Shown: positions 23,176 through 34,647, counted from the stretch's first letter. The stretch: 64,000 nt of DNA from Prostheceraeus crozeri (GCA_907163375.1 CAJQUW010011299.1:62001-126000); one strand, 5' to 3'. The notes: generated from the letters alone by a model not told the origin. Program-made: numbers and translations.

Positions 23176-24518
23176 CACTCACACAAAAATATTAAGATGT
23201 TGAATCTACTGGATTTAAATTATCAACGGATAGAGTGACGTCTGCAAGAATACAGCGGGAAGTCATGACCAGAAATCGCTCTGTATTGGAGAATCTCGCC
23301 ATGTACATGTATAATGCATATTGCACTAATTGCAATGCGTGTTTTTCATTCATTCTATCTTTTGATGCTTTAAGGGCATTTATGTTTATTATCAGTATAT
23401 TTCTATGTATTACCATTCAACACATTAGAGAATGGAGAAAGATCTATGGTGGTCAAATTTCAAATTTTAATATCGATACAACTGAAGGAGATGTTAAAAA
23501 GAAGAAGGGATCTGGTCGACCAAGAAAGTCTGCAGGAAGGACAGACGCACGTCTAGTTTTAGCTGCAAAGAGGAATAGATTTGTGTCAGTCCCAAAGCTA
23601 GTCGTACACTGGAAGAGTGCCTCAAATATAGACTGTAGCGTTCGAACGGCTTACCGAAGATTGCGAGAAGCTGGAATTCAATCGCGACGACCAGCTGTCC
23701 TAATTCCATTGAGTTTTGAGCACCGCAGAAGACGAGTTGCCTGGTGTGATGCCCATCGCTCATGGAATGACCATCACTGGCAGAAAGTCTTGTGGACTGA
23801 TGAATCGAGATTCACTCTGGATTTCAATGACGGTCGTGTCAGAGTGCATCGTCTTCCAGATGAACGCTTTGCCCCATGCTGTATTAAAGAACACGACAGA
23901 TATGGTGGTGGAAGTGTTGTGCTGTGGTGTGGCATTTGGCATGGCGGACGAACGACAGCAGTCATCATCAAAAGCACGTTGACTGGAGAGAGGTATCTCA
24001 ATGAAACTGTGCTTCCTGTTGCTGCCCCAGTGGTCAGGGTGCAGGATCTCGTCTTCCAAGACGACAACGCAAGACCACATCGCTCCTCGGCTGTCATTGC
24101 CACTGTTAGGAGATTGAACATTCAAACCCTTGACTGGCCTGCACGCTCACCTGACTTGTCACCCATTGAACAAGTATGGAACGAGCTTGGGCGGCGAGTG
24201 AGAGACCGCTATTCACTTCCACCAGTGTCCCTGAAGATTCTCTCTGAAAGACTGACAGAGCAGTGGCTTCTCCTTGAAACATCCTTCATTCAGAAACTTT
24301 GTGAATCCATGCCATCTCGGATCACTGAATGTATTGGAGCTAGAGGGGGGCACACGCGCTATTAAAGTTGAATCTGCTACATGCGTTGTTTTTCTGTGCT
24401 AGCGACTTGGCGGAGATTGTGACTAAATTATCATATACATGTATGCATACATGTATATATACCAGTGAAAAATGAAAGAAGTTAAAGAAGTAAATGTTTC
24501 AAAAATTTTGTCAATGAG
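23176..24518 (+). mobile_element. Tc1-like transposon (probable whole element)
   Basis: The transposase frame is flanked by weakly matching ends: CACTCACACAAAAATATT on the left, and on the minus strand from the right TACTCATTGACAAAATTTTT, next to a TA. The right end looks like a Tc1-family terminal repeat; the left is diverged, so the boundaries are approximate. Confidence 0.5.
23235..24365 (+). CDS. Tc1-like DD34E transposase, long open frame
   Basis: 376 open codons on the plus strand. From about residue 95 the frame is a clear Tc1-type transposase: a KKKGSGRPRKSAGRTDAR basic/GRPR linker, a second HTH-like part (SVRTAYRRLREAGIQ), then the DDE core with TDESRFTL (first D, codon 23799), FQDDNARPHR (second D, codon 24063) and DLSPIEQVWNELG (E). 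Thirty-four residues separate second D and E, as in Tc1. It ends ARGGHTRY, the usual family ending. The first 90 residues are hydrophobic and lack the expected first HTH. They may be intron-like or replaced sequence, with the true N-terminus lost. There is no stop in the catalytic part, so this is one of the youngest DNA transposons here. Confidence 0.85.
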   Translation: MTSARIQREVMTRNRSVLENLAMYMYNAYCTNCNACFSFILSFDALRAFMFIISIFLCITIQHIREWRKIYGGQISNFNIDTTEGDVKKKKGSGRPRKSAGRTDARLVLAAKRNRFVSVPKLVVHWKSASNIDCSVRTAYRRLREAGIQSRRPAVLIPLSFEHRRRRVAWCDAHRSWNDHHWQKVLWTDESRFTLDFNDGRVRVHRLPDERFAPCCIKEHDRYGGGSVVLWCGIWHGGRTTAVIIKSTLTGERYLNETVLPVAAPVVRVQDLVFQDDNARPHRSSAVIATVRRLNIQTLDWPARSPDLSPIEQVWNELGRRVRDRYSLPPVSLKILSERLTEQWLLLETSFIQKLCESMPSRITECIGARGGHTRY

Positions 24519-25794
24519 TATATTTCAAATGGCAAAAACGAAAGTAATTCAATTTTTAAGTCTGCAAAAGGTCAAATATACCCGGTGTAATTTAGAAGAC
24601 GTCATTCAAAATCAGCAGGATACTTGAGCTCAAGAAACATGTTTATAACCTCTTCCTCGCTATAACGAACGTTTTGCATAGATCCCACGAGGTTCGTTAT
24701 AGGGAGTCTCGACTGTTTTTGTATATCGATTTAAAAAGTACTCTATGATACAAAAGTTTCATCAACATCTTTGGAACACCTAGCGTCCGCAGTTTCATGA
24801 CCGTTGGCGCACAGGGAAGCCCGTGCGTATACGCATATTTGAAGCTTGACAACCCGGTCTCAATAAACGGTACGTGTTAATCTACTGTCACAAGAAAAAA
24901 AGTCGGATAAGTGGAATGCATCAATAAATGCACAAACGAATCCGTTCGCCCGCAGAAACCGCTCTGATTCACGGTAGACAATGTTTACCGGTCTACAGTA
25001 TTTCAATTAAACTTTCTTCTACATTTTATTTCATTGATTGTAAATCAAACAAATGCTTTTGTGACTGCACAAGTGAATGAGTTAGTTTCTTCCTATCTTC
25101 ATTCATCAATAGCTCTTACAAATGTTATCTTCCCATAGACGAGACGATACATGAAGCGTAGGACAGCGCTATTCTGTCAGATGATTTATTTACATCATTC
25201 TGGGAAATCAAACGGAAAAGGATCACTCCGCTTCTTTCAGACGGAGTCTATATTACCGGTGATGCCCGGACAACGTGCGCGCTCAAATTCCTGATGTATG
25301 ACGCATGAAAATCAATTGGAATCGATGCTACTCGCTAGGGAGAGCAAAGCTTCAAGTCAATTTCCAAATACTCATCATTGATAACTAATATTTAATCCTG
25401 TGAGCGTCATTTCAAATCGGATCTATCAGCTTCTGCTCTGATGACAGCAGAACAAAGCAGAGACAAACGAGCACCGACGCGGCACTTGCTACTCTTCATA
25501 CACAGCTGTAGCGATGGATACTGCAACAATATTAATTCAACCGTCGACCGTCTCAAGAAATATAAACATAAAGTACTCAGTACCGCATTTTCTTACCCCG
25601 CAGGGTATGCGATGCATTATACTTTTAGTGCGGAGTCAATTCGTAGGAAAAATACAATACTAGACAGCAAGTCTAAGACACATCAATATCTAAGGAGACT
25701 TTCATGATATTTTCGTTGAGACAGCATATAACTTCCACAAGTATTCCAAGACAAAATTATTCCACGAAGATTAAATAACTTTCAACCAGTGCAT
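24519..25794. other. SCFD2 intron, no gene; possible MITE end
   Basis: About 24655-24713 reads on the minus strand ACAGTCGAGACTCCCTATAA followed by CGAACC, like one end of a pogo-type MITE. The opposite end was not found. The open frame 25441-25707 has no recognised relative. Confidence 0.3.
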
Positions 25795-26260
25795 TCTACC
25801 AGCAATGCTGTACTTCGCAGAGACATGGACCACAACACCAAGAGCCATGTCCAACCAAGTCAGCAGAGACCCGACGACGCATGGAACGCGCTATGCTAGG
25901 CATAACACTCCGCGATCGCAAAGCGCACGAGTGGATCAGAAATCAGACGAAGTTGAAGGACATGTTAACTATCATGAAAAGTAAATGATAATGGGATGGT
26001 CACATAATGCGCAGGAGATACAAAAGATGAACCAAGAGAATAGCGAAGTGGTATCCAAGAATTGGTTCCACGCAACGTGGCAGACCTCCAAGACAGCGGG
26101 CCTTGAGATAGTCCACATGACTCATCATGCGACAACATGCGATCGATTGGCAAAGATGGACGACACTTGGGGGAGGGGAGATTAAAGTCTTATCAAGAAA
26201 ATCAAGGTGATCAAGGCAAGTGCAATGATCAAGGTAAGTGCATTACTTGTACAAGAAGTA
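25795..26260 (+). pseudogene. RTE-like LINE 3' fragment with tail
   Basis: The plus strand gives LPAMLYFAETWTTTPRAM, then in other frames RRMERAMLGITLRDRKAHEW and KWYPRIGSTQRGRPP, ending near WQRWTTLGG. These are the standard C-terminal blocks of RTE-like LINEs. The end runs into an ATCAAGGTGATCAAGGCAAG short tandem, the simple-repeat tail expected of RTE. 5' truncated, with several frame breaks. Confidence 0.7.
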
Positions 26261-27382
26261 CATAATCATAATCGCACTAAAGATACATACTGCATAGCCG
26301 CAACAACGCAAACAAAGCAAACAGTCTAAAAAAGGAACTCAACATATCGAATGAAAACTTAAATCAATCATTGCAATCGTGGCATGGATCTCACCAATGA
26401 TTTTACAATAATAAGTTCATAAGCTTACACTGACATCAACGATTAAAAATAACAGGAATACAATAATGATCAAAAACAACTATTTCAAGTACTAAAGAGA
26501 TATTCACCATTAAGACCTACGGGTTTGATTCAATCAATGAGCTTTATCATTTATCACCAAAGCATCTACGATGTGAGTTTTAAATACGCTATGTCCTGTG
26601 TAAATAACCAAATGATTATCAATGTCATTACTACGGTTTCTTATGACTACTTATACCTGAGCTACCTCGTATTTGTTGATGTAATCTGCATTTTGCTTGT
26701 CCCAAGTATTGGGTACCAGGATCAACACGACATTCAAAATCATGAGCAACACATGATCGCCTCAGCTTAGGAGTATCATCATTCAGACTAAAGCGCTGTC
26801 CTGTTTTACAAGTGCTAAATACTGCTTTTCATCATGGTTAACTTTTCTAAACAATTTATATACCTACGAACGAAAGCATCAAAAACTTGGCATCTTCCCA
26901 TTCGCATCTCTCTGCCGTCTTTTTTAACATCACTAAGTATAACTTCAGGCTGTTTTATTGACGAACTGATTCAGTCCATGGGATGCGGATTGATTAACGA
27001 AATTTTTATGATATTTATTATTTGTACACTAAGAAGCCTCCAACTTAAGCATACATTATGAACTCCAAGTAGCATTCCGATCACAAGGGTCCCTTTCCAT
27101 TGTATAAGGCAGGTAGCAGTATAGATTCACTTTACTACAAGTCCGAAATAGCCTCGAAAAATCGATGTGGTAAGGCCATCATCTGTTATTTTCAACATCC
27201 AAAGAAAATTTTGTTATATTTTGAAATTAATTTAAATTTTTAAAATTAATAATTTTATTGAATCTATTTTCTCTTTCCTCCAATGTGAACTTTAAATTGG
27301 CAGAGAAAAAAGAAAACTTGGAGAATTTGCAGGCAGATACGCATTGCGAAGTTAAACGCAAATTACTGAGAACTAATCCTGC
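26261..27382. other. SCFD2 intron, no gene recognised
   Basis: AT-rich. Small open frames (26525-26770, 26834-27061, plus) have no recognisable motif and no convincing splice sites. Confidence 0.4.
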
Positions 27383-27694
27383 GTCTCCGTAACGCAGTGA
27401 TTAAGTGCGTCTCCGTATCACAATGACGAAGTGAGTCTCCGTAACGCAGTGATTAAGTGCGTCTCCGTATCACAATGACGAAGTGAGTCTCCGTAACGCA
27501 GTGATTAAGTGCGTCTCCGTATCACAATGACCAAGTGAGTCTCCGTAACGCAGTGATTAAGTGCGACTCCGTATCACAATGACGAAGTGAGTCTCCGTAA
27601 CGCAGTGATTAAGTGCGACTCCGTATCACAATGACGAAGTGAGTCTCCGTAACGCAGTGATTAAGTGCGTCTCCGTATCACAATGACGAAGTGA
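27383..27694 (+). repeat. 52-bp minisatellite built from a SINE head
   Basis: Twelve 26-bp monomers alternate as A (GTCTCCGTAACGCAGTGATT + AAGTGC) and B (GTCTCCGTATCACAATGACG + AAGTGA), giving six 52-bp dimers with only scattered substitutions. A thirteenth A-type monomer (27695-27720) is itself the head of an adjoining SINE. Both monomers are versions of the family A SINE head (GTCTCCGTGGCACAGTGG + TTAAGTGC), which includes the pol III A box. Confidence 0.95.
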
Positions 27695-27880
27695 GTCTCC
27701 GTAACGCAGTGACTAAGTGCTTGACCTAGCGAGTTTGCAGCCCAGACGTCGATCCCCGAAAGTGTCACTGGAAGTCGGCAGGAAGGGAATTCAAACTAAA
27801 AGTGCCACAGCGCTCCAGTTAAGTTTGACTATGTCAGCACTTCCAAGCCTCCAGTATGAAGGATCAATGACGTTTAAGCT
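27695..27880 (+). repeat. SINE family A, copy 3 (fused to the minisatellite)
   Basis: The head GTCTCCGTAACGCAGTGACT continues straight out of the minisatellite and into a normal SINE body: B-box region CGTCGATCCCC, GGCAGGAAGGGAATTC, and 3' end ATGACGTTTAAGC. Confidence 0.85.
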
Positions 27881-28376
27881 TCACACAGGGTGAGGGGCAG
27901 ATGGGAATTCGGCCATCCTGGCGGAACTCCCTATTCATTTCATCTTCTTTTTAAAAATGCATGCATCTAGGCTGCATCGATCTCAGAAATGATCAATAAT
28001 TTCCAATTACATTCGGAAATTCGTAAAATACATTAATTCGAGTATTTTCATTTTGAATTAAATGAAGACTGATGAATGAATGAAAAACACAAAACAGACT
28101 GTCTCACAACAGCTTTCTCTCTCACAACAGAAGATGTGAAAGATAATCTGTAATCACAATCAACACAGATTCTACGAGGATAGCAGTGAGGAGAAATATA
28201 AGCTACATTTTCTGGGGCATTGAAAGGCAGGTGTGCGAAGATTAACTTTCATTCCTGCTGGTAAAGCCGACTTAGGAAACCAAGAGGTGAAGCGCTAGCA
28301 TTTCTACAAATTTCCAAGAATTTAGCAATTCATGGCACTCGTTCATATTACAGCAAACCCCGTGTGGTCTCCGTGG

Positions 28377-28537
28377 CACAGTGGTTAAGTGCTTGTCTTG
28401 ACGATCTGTTGGTCCAGAGGTCGAGTCCCGAATGTGTCAATGGAAGTTGGAAGGAAGGCCATTCGGACTAAATAAATCACAACAAATAATCTTAAGTCTG
28501 ACATAGTCAGCAAAGTAGAAATCCGGTACTGAAGGAC
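28377..28537 (+). repeat. SINE family A, copy 4
   Basis: Head GTCTCCGTGGCACAGTGG, B box GGTCGAGTCCC, body GGAAGGAAGGCCATTCGG; the last part is diverged or truncated. Confidence 0.8.
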
Positions 28538-28796
28538 TAGCGCGAACATGCGTTTTCATGAGAATGGCTACAAAACTATGACGGCTTCTACTGGCTGACA
28601 ATGGTCAGGAACCAGTCAGTGTTCTTTGTAAAGATTCACCGCAATTATAATTTCCCTTTAAGAATAAAAATCATTTTGATAGAATATTTTGCGGATAGAA
28701 TATGCAGCTTATATCATTCCTGAGTATCTAAAGCGAAGGATAACCATTAAGTCAATAAAAGACATCAACACCCTTGATTCCCCGACCGCACTCGCC

Positions 28797-28875
28797 TGAC
28801 CCAGGAATCGAACCGAAGTCCGCGCTGGAGACGAGCTCGCACCTTCTTCACTAGGCCACGCTGACGGTTCAAAAG
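28797..28875 (-). repeat. tRNA-like sequence (tRNA pseudogene or SINE head)
   Basis: The minus strand reads GTGGCCTAGTGAAGAAGGTG (A-box-like) and, 27 bp on, GGTTCGATTCC (perfect B box). The spacing is tRNA-like, but the arms do not fold into a convincing cloverleaf by eye. More likely the head of another SINE than a working tRNA gene. Confidence 0.45.
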
Positions 28876-29041
28876 GAATGCGAGTGAAGGCAGAAGTCAT
28901 CTCTAAGTGATATCGACAGCATATTGTCCTATATCATTATTCTTGAAATCTTGCAGCACTGACGTCTGGCCGAGAAGCAGAGACGATCATCAACAAACAC
29001 CTCTTGTCCACTATAGTCTCGTAAACTTGAGCAAAGCAGAA

Positions 29042-29102
29042 AATGGAACTTCTGTGGACAGCACCGTCCAATGCCCCAGTGGGGAATGCTGACGTTAAAG
29101 CT
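29042..29102 (+). repeat. SINE family A, 3' fragment (copy 5)
   Basis: Only the last part is present: GACAGCACCGTCCAATGCCC then GCTGACGTTAAAGC, matching the 3' end of the other family A copies. 5' truncated. Confidence 0.6.
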
Positions 29103-29229
29103 TCTTCTTTTACGACGTTCAATATTGTATCCCCTTATGAAACGACAAGCAAAATTAAGTTCTATATCCTTCAATGCTCAGCATAATAATCACATCTAGA
29201 AAAATTAATGGTGACATTCTTACATTACT

Positions 29230-29935
29230 GCACACATGCGTGTGTTGCAATAACAATAAAATTTATTGTATTTGGTCATTGCAATCACTTGCATTTTTAG
29301 CCATGTAATTTAGAAGTAATTGCAATTACTTTGCAGTCAGCACAGCTTAATAGTCAATTAGCACACAGTTTACATTACTTTACTTCCCTCGTCGATAAGG
29401 CGTTACCATACTTAGGTGTGCAGCGGGCGCACAACTACTGGTAAAGAATTTTGCGGCGAAACTTACTGATCGGAAAAAGTTAATCAGAAAACTGCTGTTA
29501 CTTAGCTTCCCCTCGGAGAATGAGAGGCAAACAAGTTCTTCTACTGCAGAGGACATTGTTTAAATCCTTTAATCTAGTTAAATCTTAGTAGAGATATAAG
29601 CGTAAACTTAGTAAAATCTCTTATAATCCGCAAGCCTCGATATCAGAATTGTATCTTCAATTTAAATCTTAGATGTACAGCGAAAGCACTTAGGGTAAGA
29701 AGAAAATGTGATATTTTCACATCAACGCTGCAAGCATGGTCTGTTTCTAGGGTTTGCAATTGTAATTGACCTTAGAAGAGCCCGAAAAAATAAATGCTGT
29801 GAAAAATTGTAGTCTTGCACTGACAATTATCTTAAGTGATTGCAAAGTAATTAAATGTAATTGAACAAAAACGGAGTAATTTGTAATTGTAATTCATTAA
29901 TTTTCATGAGTAATTGACACAAGTCAGACTGTACA
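29230..29935. repeat. Possible AT-rich hAT-like element
   Basis: Strings of AATTAC/GTAATT occur at both sides of this stretch. A block AATTACTTTGCARTCA is present on the plus strand near 29324 and on the minus strand near 29850, in inverted orientation. This looks like a non-autonomous DNA element, but no exact ends or target duplication were found. Confidence 0.3.
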
Positions 29936-31020
29936 CATGCATGTATAACGCATTAGCTTTGGTTTCTCATTTCCATTATTACAGAAGTACTGAAAAATGG
30001 TCTGATCGAGAAAATTCATGCGTTCACATCTGCAGCATGCATTGGGCAAAGTTAGGGAAGGAGGCAAATTCCTGATATGAAATCATCAAACTACCATAAG
30101 AAAAGTAATTCGAACATTTCCTTTCAGAACAGGTGTGCACTTTCGCATTCCACATAGTCGAAATTCATTCAGAAGTATGACAATGCCGCTAGCGTCAATA
30201 GAAATGGCATTCCATTGAGTACGTCACTTGAATGTTGAAACCTGATTTTCTTCAAGACATTGAAAGAACAATTCACGTCGTTGTTATCTCAAAATCAGCT
30301 GATTCGCACTGCACTAGTGACAAGTGTATTTACCCAAATCTTATTAATTCCTCGGAAATCAATAAATCAGAAATATTGTCAACAGTATTAGAGACTAACT
30401 TGCAAATGTGTCTGTTTGATAAGAAATTCAACTAGTCATTGTTTCCAGAGACTCCTGTGAATCGTATTTATCTATTTTGATAACGATTCCCAAACTTTTG
30501 AATTGTGGGGATCAGAGGACGCCGGATAGATCCCAATAGCAATATCCGTCAAGTTTCGATCATGAAAATATTTCGTATTACATTCCTAACACAAGTGGGA
30601 GAGAAACAATTGATGGTACACGATGCATTCGAACACAACGAAGATAAAATGGCATTCAAAACTTCATGTCAGAATCCACTAGATATTACGCAAACAATAA
30701 TTGTCACTTCACCGGAAACTGAAACACGTACCGCTTGTGAGCTGTTTTCATTGAATGTCTGAGAAAACAAATGAATGTCAGACTGTAAGTGTTTGACTTC
30801 ACACTTGCAGGTAATCAAATTAGTCCCACCGTAAATTGAAATTTTATTCTGCCGAGTTGGTGGCATGTAGCAGCCGTGAAACCGTCACCGAATTCCAATT
30901 TCTGCTCAGTGTCGTCCAGTCAATGTGCTCAATACAATAATAGATCCTACCAGCCGCACATCCTTTGCGTGGCAATTTGATCTATGATTTATTTAATTTC
31001 ATTGTTGTTAAATAAATGTT
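29936..31020. other. SCFD2 intron, no gene recognised
   Basis: An 85-codon open frame on the plus strand (30505-30762) has no motif I know. Otherwise AT-rich and featureless by eye. Confidence 0.4.
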
Positions 31021-31202
31021 TTACGTCACTACTCCCCTTACTGGGGGCTTGGACTGTGCTGACAAAGGTAGATTTTCATCTGGAGCGTTTTGATCTTTTA
31101 GTCCGGATGCCCTTCCTGTCGACTTCCAATGACACTTTCGGGGCTCGACCTCTGGACCGAAAGATCGTTAGGTCAAGCACTTGACCACTGTGCCACGGAG
31201 AC
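31021..31202 (-). repeat. SINE family A, copy 6
   Basis: Complete minus-strand copy: head GTCTCCGTGGCACAGTGG, B box GGTCGAGCCCC, body GACAGGAAGGGCATCCGG, 3' end GGGGAGTAGTGACGTAA. One of the best preserved. Confidence 0.88.
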
Positions 31203-31512
31203 CTCACAATGCAATACAATGATTGTGCAGAAGTTTGCACCAGGTTGTGGAGAAAACGAGGTCGCACCTGAAGCTTTCAAATGGCTTTGTAAACCTCTTC
31301 ACTACTTCGAAGCTATGCGTAGTAGTTCTAATGGAGAAATAGTGACTATGGACCGCCAGCAAGACTGTCTCAAGCTACTGACTGAAGATCAAGGTCAAAG
31401 AGGAAGATGATAAGTGTATGAAGCATCTACAGGCTCCTACTTATGTGAAAGAGCTTAACCTGCAGATGGTCCTATACTAATCATTTTGAATCTAGCAGAC
31501 GGAAAATAACTG

Positions 31513-31590
31513 TGCGTCCTTGTGGATTTGAACCACCAACCTCTGGCATCTGAGCCAACGCTCTACCAACTCAGCTATCGACGGGCGGCA
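31513..31590 (-). tRNA. tRNA-like gene or pseudogene
   Basis: The minus strand reads TAGCTGAGTTGGTAGAGCG (A box, D-arm) and GGTGGTTCAAATCCAC (T-arm with perfect B box and a 4-5 bp stem). An anticodon-like stem TTGGC/GCCAG lies between them with a loop of only six bases. The acceptor stem pairs imperfectly. It is either a decayed tRNA gene or a SINE head; I do not assign an anticodon. Confidence 0.4.
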
Positions 31591-31927
31591 ATAAGACATG
31601 AGTCCTCAATTGAAGAGTTTGTAGCAAATAAAATAGCAAAATGACCACTTTTCATGAAGAGTTTGTGTTATACAATCAGATGGCTTCATCCCCCAAGACA
31701 ACATAGCACTAACCGTCAAGCCAAACTGCTGAAACCAAGATGTCAGTAATTCAAAGCCAGATTGTACTATAGCTGGTATATAGCATTATACTTATATTAT
31801 TACTAAAGAAATCCATCTCTATTTTAATACACAGTCAGCAACTAGACACAAATGGTGTATGCGAACAATATGTCCAATTTCTCCACTGGAAATACATGGA
31901 AGTTTTCATGCTACGATTTACGGAGTG

Positions 31928-32135
31928 GTCTCCGTGGCACAGTGGTTAAGTGCTCAGCTAGCGATCTTTTGGTCCAGAGGTCGAGTCCCAAAAGTGTCAT
32001 CGAAGTCGGCATGAAGGGCATTGGGACTAAAGGATCACAACGCACCAATCAAAGTCTGCCTACGGCAGCACCGTCCAAACACCCAGTATGGGGGGGGGGT
32101 AGTGACGCTAAAGCATTCATTTATTCATTTAATTT
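31928..32135 (+). repeat. SINE family A, copy 7
   Basis: Head GTCTCCGTGGCACAGTGG, B box GGTCGAGTCCC, body GGCATGAAGGGCATTGGG, a run of ten G, then TAGTGACGCTAAAGC and an ATTCATTTATTCATTT tail, the clearest simple-repeat 3' tail of the set. Confidence 0.85.
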
Positions 32136-32571
32136 CTCCTAAAGCTGCTGCGAGTACTATTACATTATATAGCACATAAATTTATTCAGTCTCATTGCCT
32201 CTGGCATAGTTTTCTCAATCGGGCAGTAACGACATTGCAGTTATTATCGCGAAGTTAATTCGCTGGTCTTTTTTCACAAGGCTGCTAAATTTATGGTAAA
32301 TTTGAAATAATAAATCCCTCGTACCGTGAGAGCATCCTTAATTCTTCAGACTTTTTTCAATTAATTGACTGCAGCAATTTTCCAAAAAAATTGACTGCTT
32401 GGACGCTTTAGGTCAGGCTAGATATTCTACGCAACAAAAATAGACATGTGATGCTAGGATCAAAACAATTCATTTTCTGCTTTGTTTTCAAAGTGTGTAA
32501 GGCAGAACAACGTATCTGGACTCTCTCGATAAACTTTTGTTGATCTATCACAAAATTAGCTACAGTTCATA

Positions 32572-32971
32572 AGACAGGGCATTCGACGTCCAGCGCCTTC
32601 TATTGGTCGATGCAAAGTGCTAAACTGCAGCCTGTGTGAAGGTTCATAAAGAGGTGAGTGATATCAAGAAATGTGTTGTGCGTCAAATTTGAGGTGAGTG
32701 AAGTGTGAAGACAGGCTGTATTGCGGTACCTCATGTTTTCTATTGATTTTGGGATGAAGCTGTGTGATTGCTTATGATTCAGTAAATGTTGTCTCGAGTG
32801 TTAACGAGCTTAAACTTGCGAGCAGTTTTACCAATAAAGAATTCTCTATGATGCTGGCATGTATACTTATAAACTATGAATTTATCACTACAGAAGTATT
32901 TATCACTACATACAGCAGTTTAGCACTTTACAACGACCGATAGAAGGCGCTGGACGACGAGGGCCCTGTCT
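32572..32971. mobile_element. MITE, family N (about 55-bp inverted ends)
   Basis: 400 bp with long terminal inverted repeats: AGACAGGGCATTCGACGTCC and on the minus strand AGACAGGGCCCTCGTCGTCC, each continuing into AGCGCCTTCTAT and AAAGTGCTAAACTGC. The CAGGG start suggests hAT. No clear target duplication is left, since another MITE has inserted in its right-hand end. Related termini recur at about 48840 and 48993. Confidence 0.65.
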
Positions 32972-33484
32972 CACAGAATTAGACAGGTCGTCTATTCTTC
33001 TGCTTCACTAGAAAGGAAACATTGGAACATGTAATTCGAATGAAATGGCACAATCTGCTGACATAATGCCAGAGCAATCGAACAATGAGCAACTAATTCA
33101 TCATTAAACACGCCAAATTGTGCGAAGTTCCTTTGACTTATCAACCGGATCATCCAGCAAAGGGACACATACGATGTCAAGCTTTGCAGAGAAGCTTGTG
33201 GACGTTTTCTCACGCGCCTACTATCTTTTTTTAACAATGATCGGAGAGAACAACATTATAGAAAAAGCTTGTGCGTAATGATTTGAATTCTTCGAATCTG
33301 AAGGAATCGTGGCGATCGGAGCATTTTGAAGGAATTCACAGCTATCTGCAAGCGACTATTTTTCCTATCTCTGCAAGGTATTAAAATTTCTTTTTGCCCA
33401 CTTGGTAAGTTCCTGCATGTGCCATCCTTTTGAATCAGTTTTCACTTCTAGCAAAGTGATGCGCTTAAACAATATAATTCTCTG
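32972..33484. mobile_element. hAT-like MITE, family M, subfamily 2 (copy M2)
   Basis: Begins CACAGAATTAGACAGG and ends AATATAATTCTCTG. The flanking octamers CCCTGTCT (32964-32971) and CAATGTCT (33485-33492) match at 6 of 8. The left octamer is the terminus of the neighbouring family N MITE, so M2 inserted there. Closely similar to the copy at 43484-43999. Confidence 0.7.
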
Positions 33485-33492
33485 CAATGTCT

Positions 33493-34647
33493 ATTTAACT
33501 GTGACTAATTTTGTGATTGACCAGTAAGTGTTGATCGAATGTTCTGCCTTGAATACTTTAACAACATGGCTAACCTCTCTCGCCGTTTGGTCAACTGCGA
33601 CATTTTCTGCTTTCCCACTCAAAGTTATGCACTGCACATATAGATTGAGGAACTGAATGCTTGCTAATATTCATGCTTATTGAATATCTTTGATTCTCAG
33701 CCGGAGCTACACCACTTTCCTTAAATTATCAACTTGGATAGCGTTAAAAGTTCTTGACTTGAAAGTTAGGAAAATATACCATCCGCGGCAGAGCACAAAA
33801 GTGGACTGCAAATTTTCTGTTCTACCTTCTGGATATGCTAATAACGAAGTGTCACCCTATTGAGATCAAAACCTATAAAAGGAAATGAGAAAGTGCTTCG
33901 CAGGAAAACGATTAACGATCTCGGCCTCAAGTCATTCAAACCGTACTTTTACGCCTGAACGGAAAATTGGAAAGTCACCAAACCGAAAGTCATCTCACAG
34001 GAGCTGAAGGACGTGTCGGCATTTCATGAATTTGTGAGAATTCAGACTACACATGCTGCTGATGGCAATAATATCCGTGAGAGGGGTGGTTTCTGCTCAA
34101 ACCTCTGAAGAACGACATTTGTAGAGTGGAGTGCATGTTTGCAAGGACCGTTATTCTACAAGCGGTCTAAATTGTATTTAAAACTCTTTCGAAAACTGAG
34201 GAAATCTTTGAAACATGTGCTTGATACAATATACATAACCCACAATTTATTACTGTATGTCATAAAAGTATTGGATAATTCCCAGGTTCCAACAGAAATT
34301 TGATGCAATGGAAATTTTGGTCAAGCTTGGCATTCTACGTAGACAAGGCAGACTTTGCACGACAAGGGTCAAGCTTTACTATGGGCATTTACCTTCATTA
34401 TGCGCTATTTTCCGTCTTTTATTATTGCAATTAAACTATTCTGCGACCTGCATTGCAATGGCTGTCAAGTTTCATTCGAAAAATCTCACAAATCAGCAAT
34501 TATCGATAGCAATTCCCTTGAATGAAAGTTACATTTCTTTTAGCTTGAAAATATTCATTTGCCTATGATGAATCAGCTGCGAGAAATATTCAATCAAAGA
34601 CTTTAATGGAAAACTCGTGTTTGCACATTCTGTGCACAATCACTCAC
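33493..34647. other. SCFD2 intron next to the 34.6 kb exon, no gene recognised
   Basis: AT-rich. The open frame 34308-34568 (plus) has no recognised domain. This intron runs left from the donor of the 34648-34971 exon. Confidence 0.45.

Noticed and set aside
23494-24125. Minus-strand frames of about 90-120 codons
   Set aside because: They are antisense to the Tc1 transposase and carry no motif.
24420-24460. Palindromic ATACATGTATGCATACATGTAT as a regulatory site
   Set aside because: It lies in the 3' non-coding part of the Tc1 element and is most simply AT/CATG low complexity.
27383-27694. CRISPR-like regular repeat array
   Set aside because: The repeats are directly adjacent with no unique spacers, and the sequence is eukaryotic; this is a minisatellite.
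29216-29960. Target duplication ACACATGC for the AT-rich element
   Set aside because: ACTGCACACATGCGTG and ACTGTACACATGCATG are similar, but their position relative to any terminal repeat is unclear, so no ends were assigned from them.
31513-31590. Functional tRNA gene
   Set aside because: The anticodon loop has six bases and the acceptor stem has mismatches, so it is kept only as a tRNA-like sequence.
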